A stretch of DNA of 64,000 bases from Thraustochytrium sp. TN22 (lineage: Eukaryota; Sar; Bigyra; Thraustochytrida; Thraustochytriidae): the NCBI GenBank assembly GCA_013306675.1, contig JABLUY010000001.1, positions 562,902-626,901 on the forward strand, written 5' to 3'. The notes beneath the pieces are model-generated. The model was given only the letters and a program-made list of their open reading frames with translations. It was not told the origin of the DNA and did no database searches. The position numbers and the translations under genes are program-made. This document shows, piece after piece, positions 10,590 through 20,384 of this stretch. Positions within the stretch are counted from its first letter, which is position 1; every line of letters starts with the position of its first letter.

Positions 10590-11235
10590 AGTCCCGGCTC
10601 TCAAGGTCAAGTACGGCGGCAAGGACGGCGTCGTGCACGACACCACCGGCGAGGTGCTCACCGGCGATACAGCACCGCGACCTGGCCCTGGCTGCAGGGC
10701 AAGGGACACACATGACCGGCCGGCCCTGTGACCGCCTGACCGTACATCACCGGCTGCCGATTCCGACTCCTTGACCAGCGCCGCAGGCTAAGCCAGCTGG
10801 CAGACCAAGAATAAGAGCTCAACCATCTTTTCTTCCCCCTCTCGTGCAAGTACTTGCCGAGCAGATGGAGCGGGGTAGCGTCGCCCTTGGCGAGCCCGAG
10901 CCCGCCGAGCGTCTAGTCTGACAGTACGGTCCGGCGGCCATAGTTAGGGCCGGCCGGCCATGTCTGTGTACAGACTACTTACTATTCGGTCTCTTCCCTG
11001 CCTGCAGCCGGGGCCAGGTCGAGATGCTGTGAATCACGGTGTCTGGTGAGCACATTGACGAGGGCGTACTGCACGATACCGTGCTTGCTTGCCGTCGTAC
11101 TTTATTGCCGGCAAACCGTAGTAGGCCCTGCCTGGGCAAGCAAGCTCGCGGTGCTGTCTGTGGTAGCTGGTAAGCGAGAGCAACTCACCGGCGATGCCGT
11201 GCGCGGTGTCGTTCTTGCCGCCGTACCTAACTGAC
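10590..11235 (+). pseudogene. Possible decayed coding fragments
   Basis: Near 10597-10680 one plus frame reads LKVKYGGKDGVVHDTTGEVL followed by TGDTA, and near 11055-11225 two other frames read DEGVLHDTVLA and REQLTGDAVRGVV. The two stretches look like degenerate copies of one module interrupted by stops and frame changes. The parent family is not recognised. Confidence is low because the segments are short. Confidence 0.25.
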
Positions 11236-11490
11236 CTCGACTTGCTGGCTGCTTTGACAAACTTTGTCAGACTGTATGTATCATCCTAGCATATGCTCGT
11301 CGGGCTCGATCTCGCCCACGGCGGCCCTCACCGGGCCACCTGCTCGGTGCCTGGACTTGCTGGTTGTCAACCTCAGGCGAAGAGCTCTGAGCTCGAGTCG
11401 ATAACGGTATGAAACAAACCAATGCTTCCAATAGCATCTTTGGATGCCTCTTCACGTCCCTAGCACAGTTTTACTGCCGTTGAGGCTCTA

Positions 11491-11760
11491 TTGAGCGAGA
11501 AATGCGCCGTGAAATTTCAAATCCTCACGATTCTTTCAATAGGCACCCTTATTTTTGAGATTTAAAATTCTAAAATTTTGTTTTTGATCAATTTGCTTAT
11601 TAAAATATTTTTTTAGAGTTTGTCAAGACGAAGTCGAACTTTTTCTGGTTTTAGATTTTATATTTTTATTTGAACATAATTTAAGGTCTTTTTTCAAATT
11701 ATTTTGTCTTATAATTTGATATCTTTTAAATGCCTCAAAGTTGACTTTGTTTTGAGCGAG
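11491..11760. mobile_element. AT-rich island bounded by 9-bp direct repeats, possible insertion
   Basis: A 252-bp segment, strongly A+T-rich in an otherwise very GC-rich window, is bracketed by TTGAGCGAG at 11491-11499 and 11752-11760. The direct repeats resemble a target-site duplication. I see no terminal inverted repeat, no coding frame and no clear poly(A) end, so the element class is unknown. Alternatives are an organelle-DNA insertion, a replication or scaffold element, or coincidence of the flanking 9-mer, which also occurs near 15.56 kb. Confidence 0.4.
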
Positions 11761-11794
11761 CCTTTTAGCCGCTCTACGAGCGGGCATTTCAGCC

Positions 11795-12290
11795 ACTCTC
11801 AAAGCTTCTACGCCGAGAGCAAGCCATCTCAGGACCGCTAGCACCTCCCAGCAGCTTTCCCCATCGAGTGGATCATCTCTGGAACCTCCCGGCGACATCT
11901 AGCTCAGCTCTCAGCAGCAGCGGTGACTTCGGCTCCCCGCTCTGGCCGAGCTACCCCATCGCCGTCCACTACACCAGCGTGGACACCGCCTTGCAGGCTG
12001 CGCCTCACAACAGGCGCAGAGTGGACGCGCGCGCGAGCCAGCCGCGACCTGCTAATGTCTTAGCAGTCCGCCGCCGCCGTCGCCGAGGCGCGAGAGGGAA
12101 GCAAAGCCGCCAGCATAACCGCACGATGAGGCGCCTCTGGCGCCAGGTGGGCGACATCACCTCCCAGGAGTACCCCTCGGGGATCACGCCCTCCTCCAGC
12201 CACAGCAGCAACATGGGCAGCAACATTTTTGCTCCGCCGCTGTCAAGCTCCTGGCCGACTTGGGCGCCTCCTGGAATCTGAGGGTGCCGC
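11795..12290 (+). pseudogene. Decayed copy A of a tandemly duplicated sequence, possibly ankyrin-type
   Basis: This stretch aligns by eye with 12917-13410 at an almost constant offset of about 1,122 bp. Shared blocks include GGCGCAGAGTG (12014 and 13136), CGTGGAC (11978 and 13100), and the GAAGCAA..CCAGCA..GAGGCGC series. One frame near 12230 reads SAAVKLLADLGASWN, which looks like the end of an ankyrin repeat. Stops and frame changes interrupt every frame, so it is not a working gene as it stands. Confidence 0.4.
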
Positions 12291-12916
12291 TGGTGTGTGC
12301 TGGTAGATCAACTCTCAAGGCTCTTACGGCAAAGAGCGTACAGGCAAATCCGCGCCCCGAGGCGACGAGAACGAGGCAACCTCCGCCCGGGACGCAGCCT
12401 GCACCACGTCGCTGCGCGAAACGCCGCATTGACGTGCACAGCCTCCTCACAGATGAGCGACTTCGCTTCGACGATTCCGACCAAGCCAAGCCGCCCTCTA
12501 CCGCTCTCTGCGCAAGCAGCAGAGGCAGAGGGTACAGATTCCTGTGACTTCTTCTCTCATTCTTTCTGCAAGCCTGCCGCAGCGCCGCCCTCACTATCTC
12601 CTCTGAGGGCCGCGCCGCTGGCCAAATGCCGACGGCAAGCAATCCCTCAACTAGCTGCTCAGACAAAAGTCTCTCCGTGTGCTGAGCAAGCTCAACAACT
12701 AGCAGATAAGTTCATCGTTTGTTTCTCGCCATTGCCGCAGGCCGTCGACCACGGGTCGACGGCCCTCGCGAAGTGATCTGCGAGCGCCGCCAGCTCGGAC
12801 GCGAGCAAGGCCGCCTTCGCGCCGCTGCACCGCCTCGTCGGCTACGAGGTGAGCTGCACGGCTGCGTCCTCGCAGTCAGATTGCGCGCCACATCGAGGGA
12901 TTGTGGCCGCCCGTAC

Positions 12917-13456
12917 GCTCTCCAAGCTTATACGACGCCACAATCACGTCACTGAGCTCCTGGAACTCCCTAGCGCCTTTGGTCATCGAGTGAGCCGCGT
13001 CTGGGACCCTCCAGCGACCTCCAGCTCCAACTACGGCAATTGCTTCGACCTTGGCGCGCCACTCTGACCGACCTACCCAAATTGCCGATCACTGCACCAA
13101 CGTGGACGCCTCCTCGCCACCTGCGCCCGCCGTCAGGCGCAGAGTGTAGGCGCGCGCCAGCCTGTCCCGCGCAGTGAAGGTTTCAGTGGTCCGCCGGCGG
13201 CCCCGTCATGGGGCTCGAAGCAATCAACAAGTTGCCAGCACGATCGTACCTTGAGGCGCATCGGGCGATAGATCGGCATCAGCACCTCACCGGAGGCCGC
13301 TGCGGCACGAGATGGGCTGCCCATGCCGTCCCTCAAGACGCAGCTCGCCAAGTGTGCCGAGGGGGGGAGTTCAAGGCGGCCCAGAAGACGTGGATGACCG
13401 GCACCGTGGCGCGGCTGGCCAACCATGTGCACAAGCTGCTGGGCAAGTTTAGCTAG
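12917..13456 (+). pseudogene. Decayed copy B of the tandem duplication, with frameshift
   Basis: This is the second copy of the sequence at 11795-12290. Near 13326 one frame reads MPSLKTQLAKCAEGG and, just after a run of seven G (13362-13368), another frame reads EFKAAQKTWMTGTVARLANH and on to a stop at 13456 (HKLLGKFS). The two parts join smoothly if the G-run has shifted. It could therefore be a frameshifted short gene, or a sequencing error in the homopolymer. No family is recognised. Confidence 0.4.
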
Positions 13457-14463
13457 GGGCGATGAGCCGCCGCTTCTCAGGGACAGCGCGGTCTGCAGGA
13501 GGATGGCGCGGAGCGGGACGTGGACGATCGGGGAGCCGGACGCGGGCGTCGAGGACGGCGGGCTGGGCGCGGCCGGCGAGGACGAGGCCATCAGCACGAC
13601 GGACGCCGAGCAGGTGCTCACGACCGCGAGCGTCAGGGGTGGATTGCAGACAGCTGCCAGCGCTCGCCCTGGCATGCCTCGTCAGAGCGATTGTGTGGTG
13701 CAGGGAGGACAAGGGCGTCAAGTTCGGGCAGCGCTACCTGCAGCACCAGCGCATGACGGCGCCGATGACGCAGACGACCCCGGGCACGGCGAGGGGCGTC
13801 TCGGCCATCTCGCGCTCGCGCGTGCGCATCGGCGGCTTTTCAAACGCTGGAGCGCGGCGCGAGGCACGGGCTGGTGAACGAGAGGTGCGAGGACGAGTGC
13901 CCATTGCGGCACGGGCGAGCCGTAGACCGTGCCGCACTTGATGCTGCGGTGCACCAAGTGGCACGGGTTGCGACAATACTGCTTAGCTAGTAAGGGTGCT
14001 CATCAGGAGCTCAATCGAGATCGTCAACAAGGTGGGGAGCGGGCCCAAGGCAGCCCCGGTGGCTGACCGGGACACGCGCGACGAGTCGTGGCCGTGGAGC
14101 CAGGTGTGAAAGGCATCCCTAGGGACGCAAGTGGAAAGGCAGCCCGGGAATCCGGGGCCAAACTCGACGACAGAGTCGTCTCAATTCTCCTGGGCAGGAG
14201 AGCTCCTGTCGATGGGGTGCTGCAAGGGTGGTACGCGAGCCAGGGGGGGGGAGGCAACCGTTCGGGTTGCAGATCCTCCGTGCCCGCCCACCCCGCCCAA
14301 CCCATCGACTGCGCCTTCACCCGTCGACCCAAAACCCCGGGCTGCTTTCGGGTGGCCCCTTTTCTCCAAAGGGTAGTCGTGGAGAGGAGTCTGCGGACAG
14401 CATATGAGTCAGCGGAGGCGGCCTCAGCCAACTCGGCGCCCTTGGGCGAGCCCGACGTTGCTG
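13457..14463. other. Gene-poor region
   Basis: Open frames on both strands overlap over 13.4-13.95 kb (for example a minus frame with SPLAKLAQQLVHMVGQPRHG), but none has recognisable domains or a clean start. I support no gene. Confidence 0.4.
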
Positions 14464-15068
14464 ACTCACTAGCGCCGAGCCGGCCTCGCCGAGCGACGAT
14501 TCGTCGTGGAGCGAGTCCGGCCCGGTGTCCTCGTTATCTGCGAGCTCAGCGACGCCCCGAGAGCCAAGGGCAGGGCAGGGCCAGCGCCGGAAGGCGCTGT
14601 TTGTGCCTTCCCACCGTACGTGCAGATGCAGGTCGGGGACAACTGCGAGAGTATTGTTTGGCAAGACAAGGCGGTCCCCGGTCTCTACGCGGACAAGATT
14701 CCTGCTGGAGGTCTGACGCGGCCGTCACGGAGTGCGTTGCCAAGGAGGTCAAGTGGATCGAGACCAAGCGCGTCGTTCTCGACGTTGAGGCGAGTGTTGT
14801 GATGACACCCGTTCCGGACGCCGGCGGCGCGACGGACACCTCGGCCAACCTTGTCAACGAGACTCGTTCTGTCTCCAGCTTCACCGTGACTGCAAGCAAG
14901 GAGACTGCAGCAAGCAATGTGACTTCAAGCAACGTGACTGCAAGCAGCGAGACTGCAAGCAACGTGACTGCAAGCCACTCCGACTCGAGCGCCACTCTCG
15001 CGAACAATTCCGGACTCGCTGCCGCCGTGGCGGTCCTCGCGGTGGGTCGTTCTCGCGCTGCTCGGTGA
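14464..15068 (+). pseudogene. Frameshifted remnant of a LysM/GPI-type surface protein
   Basis: Three frames each carry a protein-like piece in order. Frame 2 from 14464 is Ser/Thr/Pro-rich (PASPSDDSSWSESGPVSSL). Frame 1 near 14605-14700 reads VCAFPPYVQMQVGDNCESIV then WQDKAVPGLYADKI, in which VGDNCESI resembles a LysM core. Frame 3 from about 14725 reads AAVTECVAKEVKWIETK and then a Ser/Thr-rich stalk with five N-glycosylation sequons (NVT type), ending in a small hydrophobic tail (AAAVAVLAVG) like a GPI-anchor signal. The order fits one secreted, anchored wall-binding protein broken by at least two frameshifts. Introns or sequencing errors are the alternatives. Confidence 0.4.
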
Positions 15069-15679
15069 CATTGGCGTCTATACGTGTCGATCAAAAGATT
15101 TCCGTTCGCCACTCCGGTCCCGCCGTGATGAAGATTGAAAGAACCTCAGACATTTGACTGCTATCGTCGTCGAGAGTCACGACGCAGCGTCCACGTACTT
15201 TCTTGCGCGCACACGCTTGATAGCCCGCATGGGACCCAAAGAAAGCAGAAAGAGCTGGCAGCGTCCCGCTCTTGGTCCAACTTGCGGGAAATCCGGGTCT
15301 AGTTTGGTTATTTTTTGAAATCATGTGTACTTTCACGCTTTCCCACTCACGCGTGTGTGGCTGACTGAAACGGGCTCGTCTGTTTGAGCTACTAGCCACC
15401 AGCTGTTCGGGCTACCAGCCACCAGGCTAGTAGCCAGCTAGAGGAAAACATGCAATGTGCCCGCCCGCCTGCACGCATGCTCTAGTTGCTGGTTGATTCG
15501 CTCGACAGGCCGGACGGCTCAGCAGGTGCACTGTGCCGGATACTGCGTGATCATGCTACCCTATTGAGCGAGCGCCTGCATGCTTGGCTTGGCATGCTTG
15601 GCTTGGCTTGGCTTGGCTTGGCTTGGCATAGGCTTGCCCGGGGTACCCACCCCTGCATCCTCTCGGCCAACAGGCGAGG
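15069..15679. other. Spacer with GGCTT repeat
   Basis: No gene seen. A GCTTG/GGCTT tandem repeat occupies 15583-15632, next to the 3' end of the SWIB gene. Confidence 0.5.
15583..15632. repeat. (GGCTT)n repeat
   Basis: About eight imperfect CTTGG units with two CATG-containing interruptions. Confidence 0.85.
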
Positions 15680-16660
15680 TCACTCGTCGTCCTTATAAAA
15701 GTGGGGGCTGATGAACTTGTTCATGGAGAACATGGTGACCTTGTCGTGCTTGAGGAGGACCTTGAGAGTGTCATCGCAGATGATCTCTCGCTTGTCCTTG
15801 GGGTTCTGAAGGTCATTGGCGCGGATGTGCTCCCAGAGCTTCTTGGTCACCTCGGGGCGCGACGCGGTTTCCTTGCCCATGAAATCGCTGAGCGCCTCGC
15901 TGATGCGTACCTCCTTGTTGAAGCCGCTGGAGCTCTTCTTGGCGCCACTGGACTGCCTGGCGCGCTTGGTCTTGTTCGGGGTAGAGCGCGAGCTCTTGCG
16001 CTTGGAGCGGCCGCCGGCGCCCGCGTCGGTATCCTCGAGCTTGGACAGGTCGAACTCCCTGTTGCCCTCGTCCCACTCCTTCTTGGCGATCATGTGCGCC
16101 CCGATGAACTTGTTGATGTTGAACATGGAAACCTCGTCGCGGAGGAAGAGCGCGCGCAGCTTGTCGTCGCACATGATGTGGCGCTTGTCGGCCGGATTTT
16201 GCAGGTTCTTGTCCCTGATGTACTTCCAGAGCTTGCTCACCACCTGGGGCCGCGTCTCCTCCTCGCAGCCCAGCAGCTCGGCGAGTCCTGGCGCCAGCAC
16301 GTAGGGCGCCTTGGCGAAGCCGCCGCTGCCGCCACCGCCGCCACGGCTGCCGCCCTTCTTCTTGCCCCTTTTGGTCGCGGGAGGCTCAGACCCACTCGAG
16401 AACACGGAGCTCTCGCTTTCACTCTCGTTGGCCGCCTCCTGCAGCCGCATGACCTCCTCCAGGAGCAGCTTCTTGAAGGCGGCCTTGTGCACGGGGCGCC
16501 CTCCTAGCAACTTCGACACGGCATCGCGCGCGTCTTTGATCTTCACGCTCGTCGCGTCCTCGAACCCGGCCATGTACTCGCGCAGCTTCGGCAGGAGCTC
16601 CTCGGCGGCGCTCACCGGCGCGTCGGCCTCCAGCTTCACATCCGTCGGCTCCTCCTTCAT
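15680..16660 (-). CDS. Double SWIB/MDM2-domain nuclear protein with DEK_C-like N-terminus
   Basis: The protein has 326 residues. Residues ~18-85 are helical and resemble a DEK C-terminal/UAF30 N-terminal domain (LLPKLREYMAGFEDATSVKI then a helix ending VHKAAFKKLLLEEV). Two SWIB domains follow at ~115-195 and ~245-322, each with the signature LWKYIRDKNLQNPADKR/LWEHIRANDLQNPKDKR, a CDD.L..LF/LL segment and a closing FNINKFIG or FSMNKFIS helix. A Lys/Arg/Ser-rich linker (SKRKSSRSTPNKTKRARQ) is a likely nuclear signal. The yeast relatives UAF30 and TRI1 have one SWIB domain and act in RNA polymerase I upstream activation or chromatin. A chromatin or transcription role is likely by family. It is the first of four minus-strand genes. 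Confidence 0.92.
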   Translation of the reverse strand: MKEEPTDVKLEADAPVSAAEELLPKLREYMAGFEDATSVKIKDARDAVSKLLGGRPVHKAAFKKLLLEEVMRLQEAANESESESSVFSSGSEPPATKRGKKKGGSRGGGGGSGGFAKAPYVLAPGLAELLGCEEETRPQVVSKLWKYIRDKNLQNPADKRHIMCDDKLRALFLRDEVSMFNINKFIGAHMIAKKEWDEGNREFDLSKLEDTDAGAGGRSKRKSSRSTPNKTKRARQSSGAKKSSSGFNKEVRISEALSDFMGKETASRPEVTKKLWEHIRANDLQNPKDKREIICDDTLKVLLKHDKVTMFSMNKFISPHFYKDDE

Positions 16661-16846
16661 CCTGCCGTTTTCCGTCCGGGCCGCGGCCGGAGCGCGCGCG
16701 CGGTGCTCGCTCCCGCCCTCCTCCCGCCTGCCCTCGCCGCGCGCGAGCGCCTTCGCGCGCGCCCGCCCGCCGCGCGCGGCCTGGCGGCCTCGCGAGCGCG
16801 GATATGGCTCGCCGCAGCCGCCAAAAGCCGCCGCCGTAGCCGCCGC

Positions 16847-16877
<31 letters not shown>

Positions 16878-16925
16878 GCGGGCCGCCGCAGGCCGCTCCG
16901 CGCCCGCCCCGCCGCCGCCGCCGCC

Positions 16926-16956
<31 letters not shown>

Positions 16957-17554
16957 GCGCCCGAGCGAGCGAGCGAGCCGCGCGCGTTGCCGTTCTGGGC
17001 GCGGCGGCGGGGCGGCCAAAAACGTGAACTTGAACTTCTTCAGGTTCGCCCTCAAGGTCGCCCTCAAGTTCAACGTCGAGTTGAGCTCCAGGCTGGACGT
17101 CGAGCTTCGGCCGCGCCGCGCGGCGAAAAGGACGTTCACCCTAGGTCAACTTGCACACCTCCGGCGGCCTCGACAAGTTGGCAACTGCCTGCTGCCTGGC
17201 TGCCTGCGGGTGCGCTAAGAAGTTAGCGCGCGCCCAGGCGCCGCCGCCGCCAGCCTTCGAGCTCTCGGCGCCGGCGGGGCAGGTTGCGGCATGCAGTGGT
17301 CGATCGTACATGCTTGCAGTGGTATACTGGGGGCTAAGATTTGGGGTGAGGAGGACCTCGAGCGAGGTCCTGGCGCCGGCGCGCCCCCTGCTCGGGAGGG
17401 AGGGCTGGGCGGGAGGTGGCTCGAGGACTGGTTTAACAGGGCTAGTGCGAGGCGCTCAGGGCGCTCCTGGCGCTCAGGGCGCTCCTGGCACTCCTCCGGA
17501 TGCTCCTGGCGCTCCAGGCAGGCGGGTGGGACGCGCATGGCGCTCGCGTGCAGT
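16661..17554. other. Intergenic region, very GC-rich
   Basis: CCG/GCC trinucleotide runs fill 16.83-16.98 kb, next to the SWIB gene's 5' end. The region 17.02-17.11 kb holds CAAGTTCAA motifs. Long frames here are compositional artefacts (Arg/Ala/Pro). Confidence 0.5.
17021..17110. promoter_or_regulatory. TTCAAGTTC-type motif cluster
   Basis: Contains GTGAACTTGAACTTCTTCAG, then CCTCAAGTTCAACGTCGAG and GGACGTCGAG, about 370-450 bp upstream of the SWIB start. CTCAAGTTCAAC and the GACGTCGA core are also found at 55.23-55.28 kb upstream of the SLC12 gene. Proposed promoter element; inference only. Confidence 0.3.
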
Positions 17555-18193
17555 TTAGCCGAGGCAAAAGGAGAGCACGCGACTGACAGTGCCCTGAAGC
17601 ATGCGGCGGCCGTAGGGAATGTAGCTGGCCATGAGCCAGAGGTAGCTGGAAAACTGCACGATGATGAGCGCAAAGCAAAGAATGCCGAGGTGGAGGTAAA
17701 TGGCGGCGATAAAGGTGAGGACGAGGGTGGTGAGGTAGATGATGGCTGCGAGGCGGCGCGTCTCGTTGAAGAGCGTCTTGAAGAAGCGCGAGGGCCCGAC
17801 AAAGAACATGCTGGAGCCGAGCGAGAGAACGTTGCCCATGGTGTAGGGCACGGCGAACTTCTCTGGCTTGAGGACGATGGACGGCACGAAGAAGGACGCG
17901 CTAAGACTCATAAAGGTGCCAAGCGAGAAGCAAATGAGAAAGCCGTAGAGGCGCGTCTCGTAGCTGAGGTCGCCGCAGAGCGCCGAGATCTCGCTGTCCA
18001 TGTTGGTGCCCGGGTCCGCGCCCTCGGGCTCCACGCGCTCCGCGTTCTCCGCCAAGCTAAAGGACGGCAGCGAGGAGAAGAAGCCCCAGCGGCTGCTGCT
18101 CGTGCCGCTGGCCTCGCCCAGCTCCGGGTCCGTCGCCGCGTCCACGAAGGCGGCGGACTCGCCGGCGTCGTTGCTGCGCCCGAAGAGAAACAT
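17555..18193 (-). CDS. SFT2-like vesicle transport protein
   Basis: The protein has 212 residues, starting MFLFGRSNDAG. The frame stays open for 65 codons further upstream, but that part is Ala/Arg/Pro-rich, so the internal ATG is preferred. The N-terminal ~95 residues are hydrophilic. Four membrane segments follow: LYGFLICFSLGTFMSLSASF, a FAVPYTMGNVLSLGSSMFFVG block, IIYLTTLVLTFIAAIYL and LCFALIIVQFSSYLWLMASY, ending in YIPYGRRML. The YTMGNVLSLGS..F..GP pattern and the closing SYIPYGR are characteristic of Got1/Sft2 family proteins. These are Golgi membrane proteins needed for fusion of endosome-derived vesicles with the Golgi. The family call is secure; the N-terminal extension is longer than usual. 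Confidence 0.9.
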   Translation of the reverse strand: MFLFGRSNDAGESAAFVDAATDPELGEASGTSSSRWGFFSSLPSFSLAENAERVEPEGADPGTNMDSEISALCGDLSYETRLYGFLICFSLGTFMSLSASFFVPSIVLKPEKFAVPYTMGNVLSLGSSMFFVGPSRFFKTLFNETRRLAAIIYLTTLVLTFIAAIYLHLGILCFALIIVQFSSYLWLMASYIPYGRRMLQGTVSRVLSFCLG

Positions 18194-18755
18194 GGCGCCG
18201 GCGCCCGTCTCCGCCTCGCTGCCGCTGCTGTCGCGCGAGCGCACGCGCGCGCGCGAGAGCGGGTCGGCGCGTTGCGCCCCTGCTGGCCCGCCCGCCGCCG
18301 CCGCTGGCCCTGCCGCGCGCGCGAGCGAGCCGGAGAGTCCAGCCCGGTCTGGCGCCGAGCCGGGCCGGGCGGCGGCGCAAGGAGGCAAGACTTGAGGGCC
18401 GGCGGCGAGACGATGATGATGATCTCCAGCCTAAGTCTAGCTAGGCACGGCGCCGCGAATATGGTCTCCGGCTCGCTGTCGCACGCGTGCGGCACGGCCA
18501 AAGTCAAGCTCTCGTCACGCTTCGTCTTTTCGCGCCGCTCCATCTCCAGCCCGAGCACCACGGCGAAGAAGGCCTCACTGCTGCACGCGCACAGCTGGCG
18601 TCATCACGCCTCTTCCCACGCTGCTCTCGGGCCTCTTCCCGCGCTTCTCTCGGACAAGATGGAGCATCACATGCAAAGGTCATCGTCATGATCATTACGG
18701 AAACTCGTACCACACGGCTGCGCCTGCAGGGCAGTGCCGCGTGAATTCCACGTCT
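18194..18755. other. Intergenic region
   Basis: The spacer holds the 5' flank of the SFT2 gene and the 3' end of the next minus-strand gene. No gene or RNA is recognised. Confidence 0.5.
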
Positions 18756-20384
18756 TCAGAGCAGCTGGTTGATGCGGCGCAGGTCAGAGACCTGGTCCGA
18801 GACGGCGCTGGACACGCTGCGCACGTCGTCGAGCTTCTGCTTCCAGTCCGCGGCGCTGCCGAGCAGGGCGTCGGCGTCGTCGACGTCGCGCGCGCGCGGC
18901 GTCTTCTCGCCCTGTGGTTGTTTGCGCTTGTCGTAGGTGCCGCCCCCGTTGCGGCTGCCCTCCTGCAGAAGCGCAAGGCGCTCCTCGTACTGGGACGCCA
19001 TGGACCGCACATAGCCGGCCTCGTCCGGGTTGCTCTTGCTGCGCTCCAGCGCGGCGCGCCGCCGCTGCGGGGGCGGCGTGCGCCGCGCGTCCAGGCGCTC
19101 CTGAATGCGGTTGAGCGTCTCGCGCAACGAGTCCGCGTCGTCCGCGCTGCCCTCGCGAACGCCCGCCACGGTTTCCAGCTCTGGGATTGGGTCCACACCG
19201 GTGTCGGTCATGACGCGCGCCGGCATCTGGGGCTCCTCCTCTTTCATCGCCGGCGCGCGGGCCTCGGCCTCGGCCTCGGTTTCCGCCTCCGCCTCAGGCT
19301 CAGTCTGGGCGCTGGCCTCGACGCGATCGACCACGGGCACGGGCGTGGGCGCCGGGAGCGTCGGATCCTCCGCCGGCGCCTTCGTCGGCTCCTCCGCCGG
19401 CGCCTCCGTCTCCGTCGCCGCGTCCTGTCGCTCGAGGGCGGCGGTCTGCACCCCGGTCTCCTCGGTCTCTACGACGGACCGGGCCAAGGGGTCCGCCGTC
19501 TGCACGCTAGCGTCCGCGGTCTCGCGGGTCTCAGTCGCCATGACCGTCTGGCTGGACGCGTCGCACGTCCGCGCCGCCTCCGCCGTCGCCAGCGGGACAT
19601 CCCTATTGTTCACGTCGGGCTCGCCCGGCGCCGCGGACCGCCCGGGCCTTACCAGCCTGACGTGCACGGCCTTGGCCACCGGCACGTCCTCCTCGCTCAC
19701 GTCTTCTTGCTGCTCCTCGTCCGCGCCGGCGAACGGCACAGGGGGGTCCCGGGCCGGGAGCCCGCTCACCACGTCCAGGGCCGACCCGAAGCCCGCGCGC
19801 GCCAGCTTGAGGTCGCGCGGCGAATGCGCCTGCGCCCGCGCCTGCGCCTGCGCCTGCGCCTGCTCGGCCGCCGGCGCCTCGTCCACGACGTCCTCGTCGC
19901 CCTCGGGGACGTCCACGAAGGCGCCGTCGGAGTCCGCGTCGCCGCCGGTAGGGCTGCTGGCGGCTTGGAGCTTGGCCAGAAGCCGCCGCGACGCCTCGGT
20001 CGGGTCAGCTGCCAGCTTGAGCGTCTGCTCGCCGTGCAGTTGCCGCCCGGGCGACTGCGGCGGCGTGTGGCGCCACGGCGACCCCGGGCTGCCGGGTCCC
20101 TCGATGGCCAGCGGCGAGCGCGGGCTTGTCGGCGAGCCCAAGCTGTGCGGATGGCGCCGCTCGCGCAGCCTGCGTCGCGACTGCAGCATCTGGCGCACCG
20201 TGTCGCCGTACTCGGTCACCCAGGGTCCATCCTCGCGCGCGGCCTGCGTGCCTGACGCGAAGTTGGCCAGCGAGGCGTGGTCCACGGGCTTGCCGGGCGG
20301 CTGCCCGAGCCCCATGGCGCGCGCGTCGCCATACCACGTCAGGCTTCCCAGGTGGTCTCCGCCCTCCCACGCAGGCGCCTGCAT
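18756..20384 (-). CDS. Disordered protein of unknown function
   Basis: The protein has 542 residues. The start MQAPAWEGGDHLGSLTWYGD is protein-like, with aromatic and mixed composition. Most of the rest is low-complexity: a Ser/Pro region (PHSLGSPTSPRSPL), an AQAQAQARAQA stretch, several TQT/SVQT-type repeats (DASVQTAD, ETGVQTAA, EASAQTEP) that resemble short dynein-light-chain-binding TQT motifs, and acidic Glu/Ala repeats. The last 110 residues are helical with heptad character (RETLNRIQERLDARR; YEERLALLQEG; QKLDDVRSVSSAVSDQVSDL). No enzymatic domain is visible. A scaffold role is suggested only by the coiled coil and the repeated TQT sites. It is coded opposite a 504-codon antisense open frame that is a GC-bias shadow. 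Confidence 0.7.
   Translation of the reverse strand: MQAPAWEGGDHLGSLTWYGDARAMGLGQPPGKPVDHASLANFASGTQAAREDGPWVTEYGDTVRQMLQSRRRLRERRHPHSLGSPTSPRSPLAIEGPGSPGSPWRHTPPQSPGRQLHGEQTLKLAADPTEASRRLLAKLQAASSPTGGDADSDGAFVDVPEGDEDVVDEAPAAEQAQAQAQARAQAHSPRDLKLARAGFGSALDVVSGLPARDPPVPFAGADEEQQEDVSEEDVPVAKAVHVRLVRPGRSAAPGEPDVNNRDVPLATAEAARTCDASSQTVMATETRETADASVQTADPLARSVVETEETGVQTAALERQDAATETEAPAEEPTKAPAEDPTLPAPTPVPVVDRVEASAQTEPEAEAETEAEAEARAPAMKEEEPQMPARVMTDTGVDPIPELETVAGVREGSADDADSLRETLNRIQERLDARRTPPPQRRRAALERSKSNPDEAGYVRSMASQYEERLALLQEGSRNGGGTYDKRKQPQGEKTPRARDVDDADALLGSAADWKQKLDDVRSVSSAVSDQVSDLRRINQLL

Noticed and set aside
14255-14300. tRNA-like TTCG...loop (GTTCGGGTTGCAGATCC)
   Set aside because: No matching acceptor or D arm could be built around it.
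14088-15068. Single 326-codon gene
   Set aside because: Only its last 115 residues look protein-like; the better-looking parts upstream lie in other frames, so I describe a broken gene instead.
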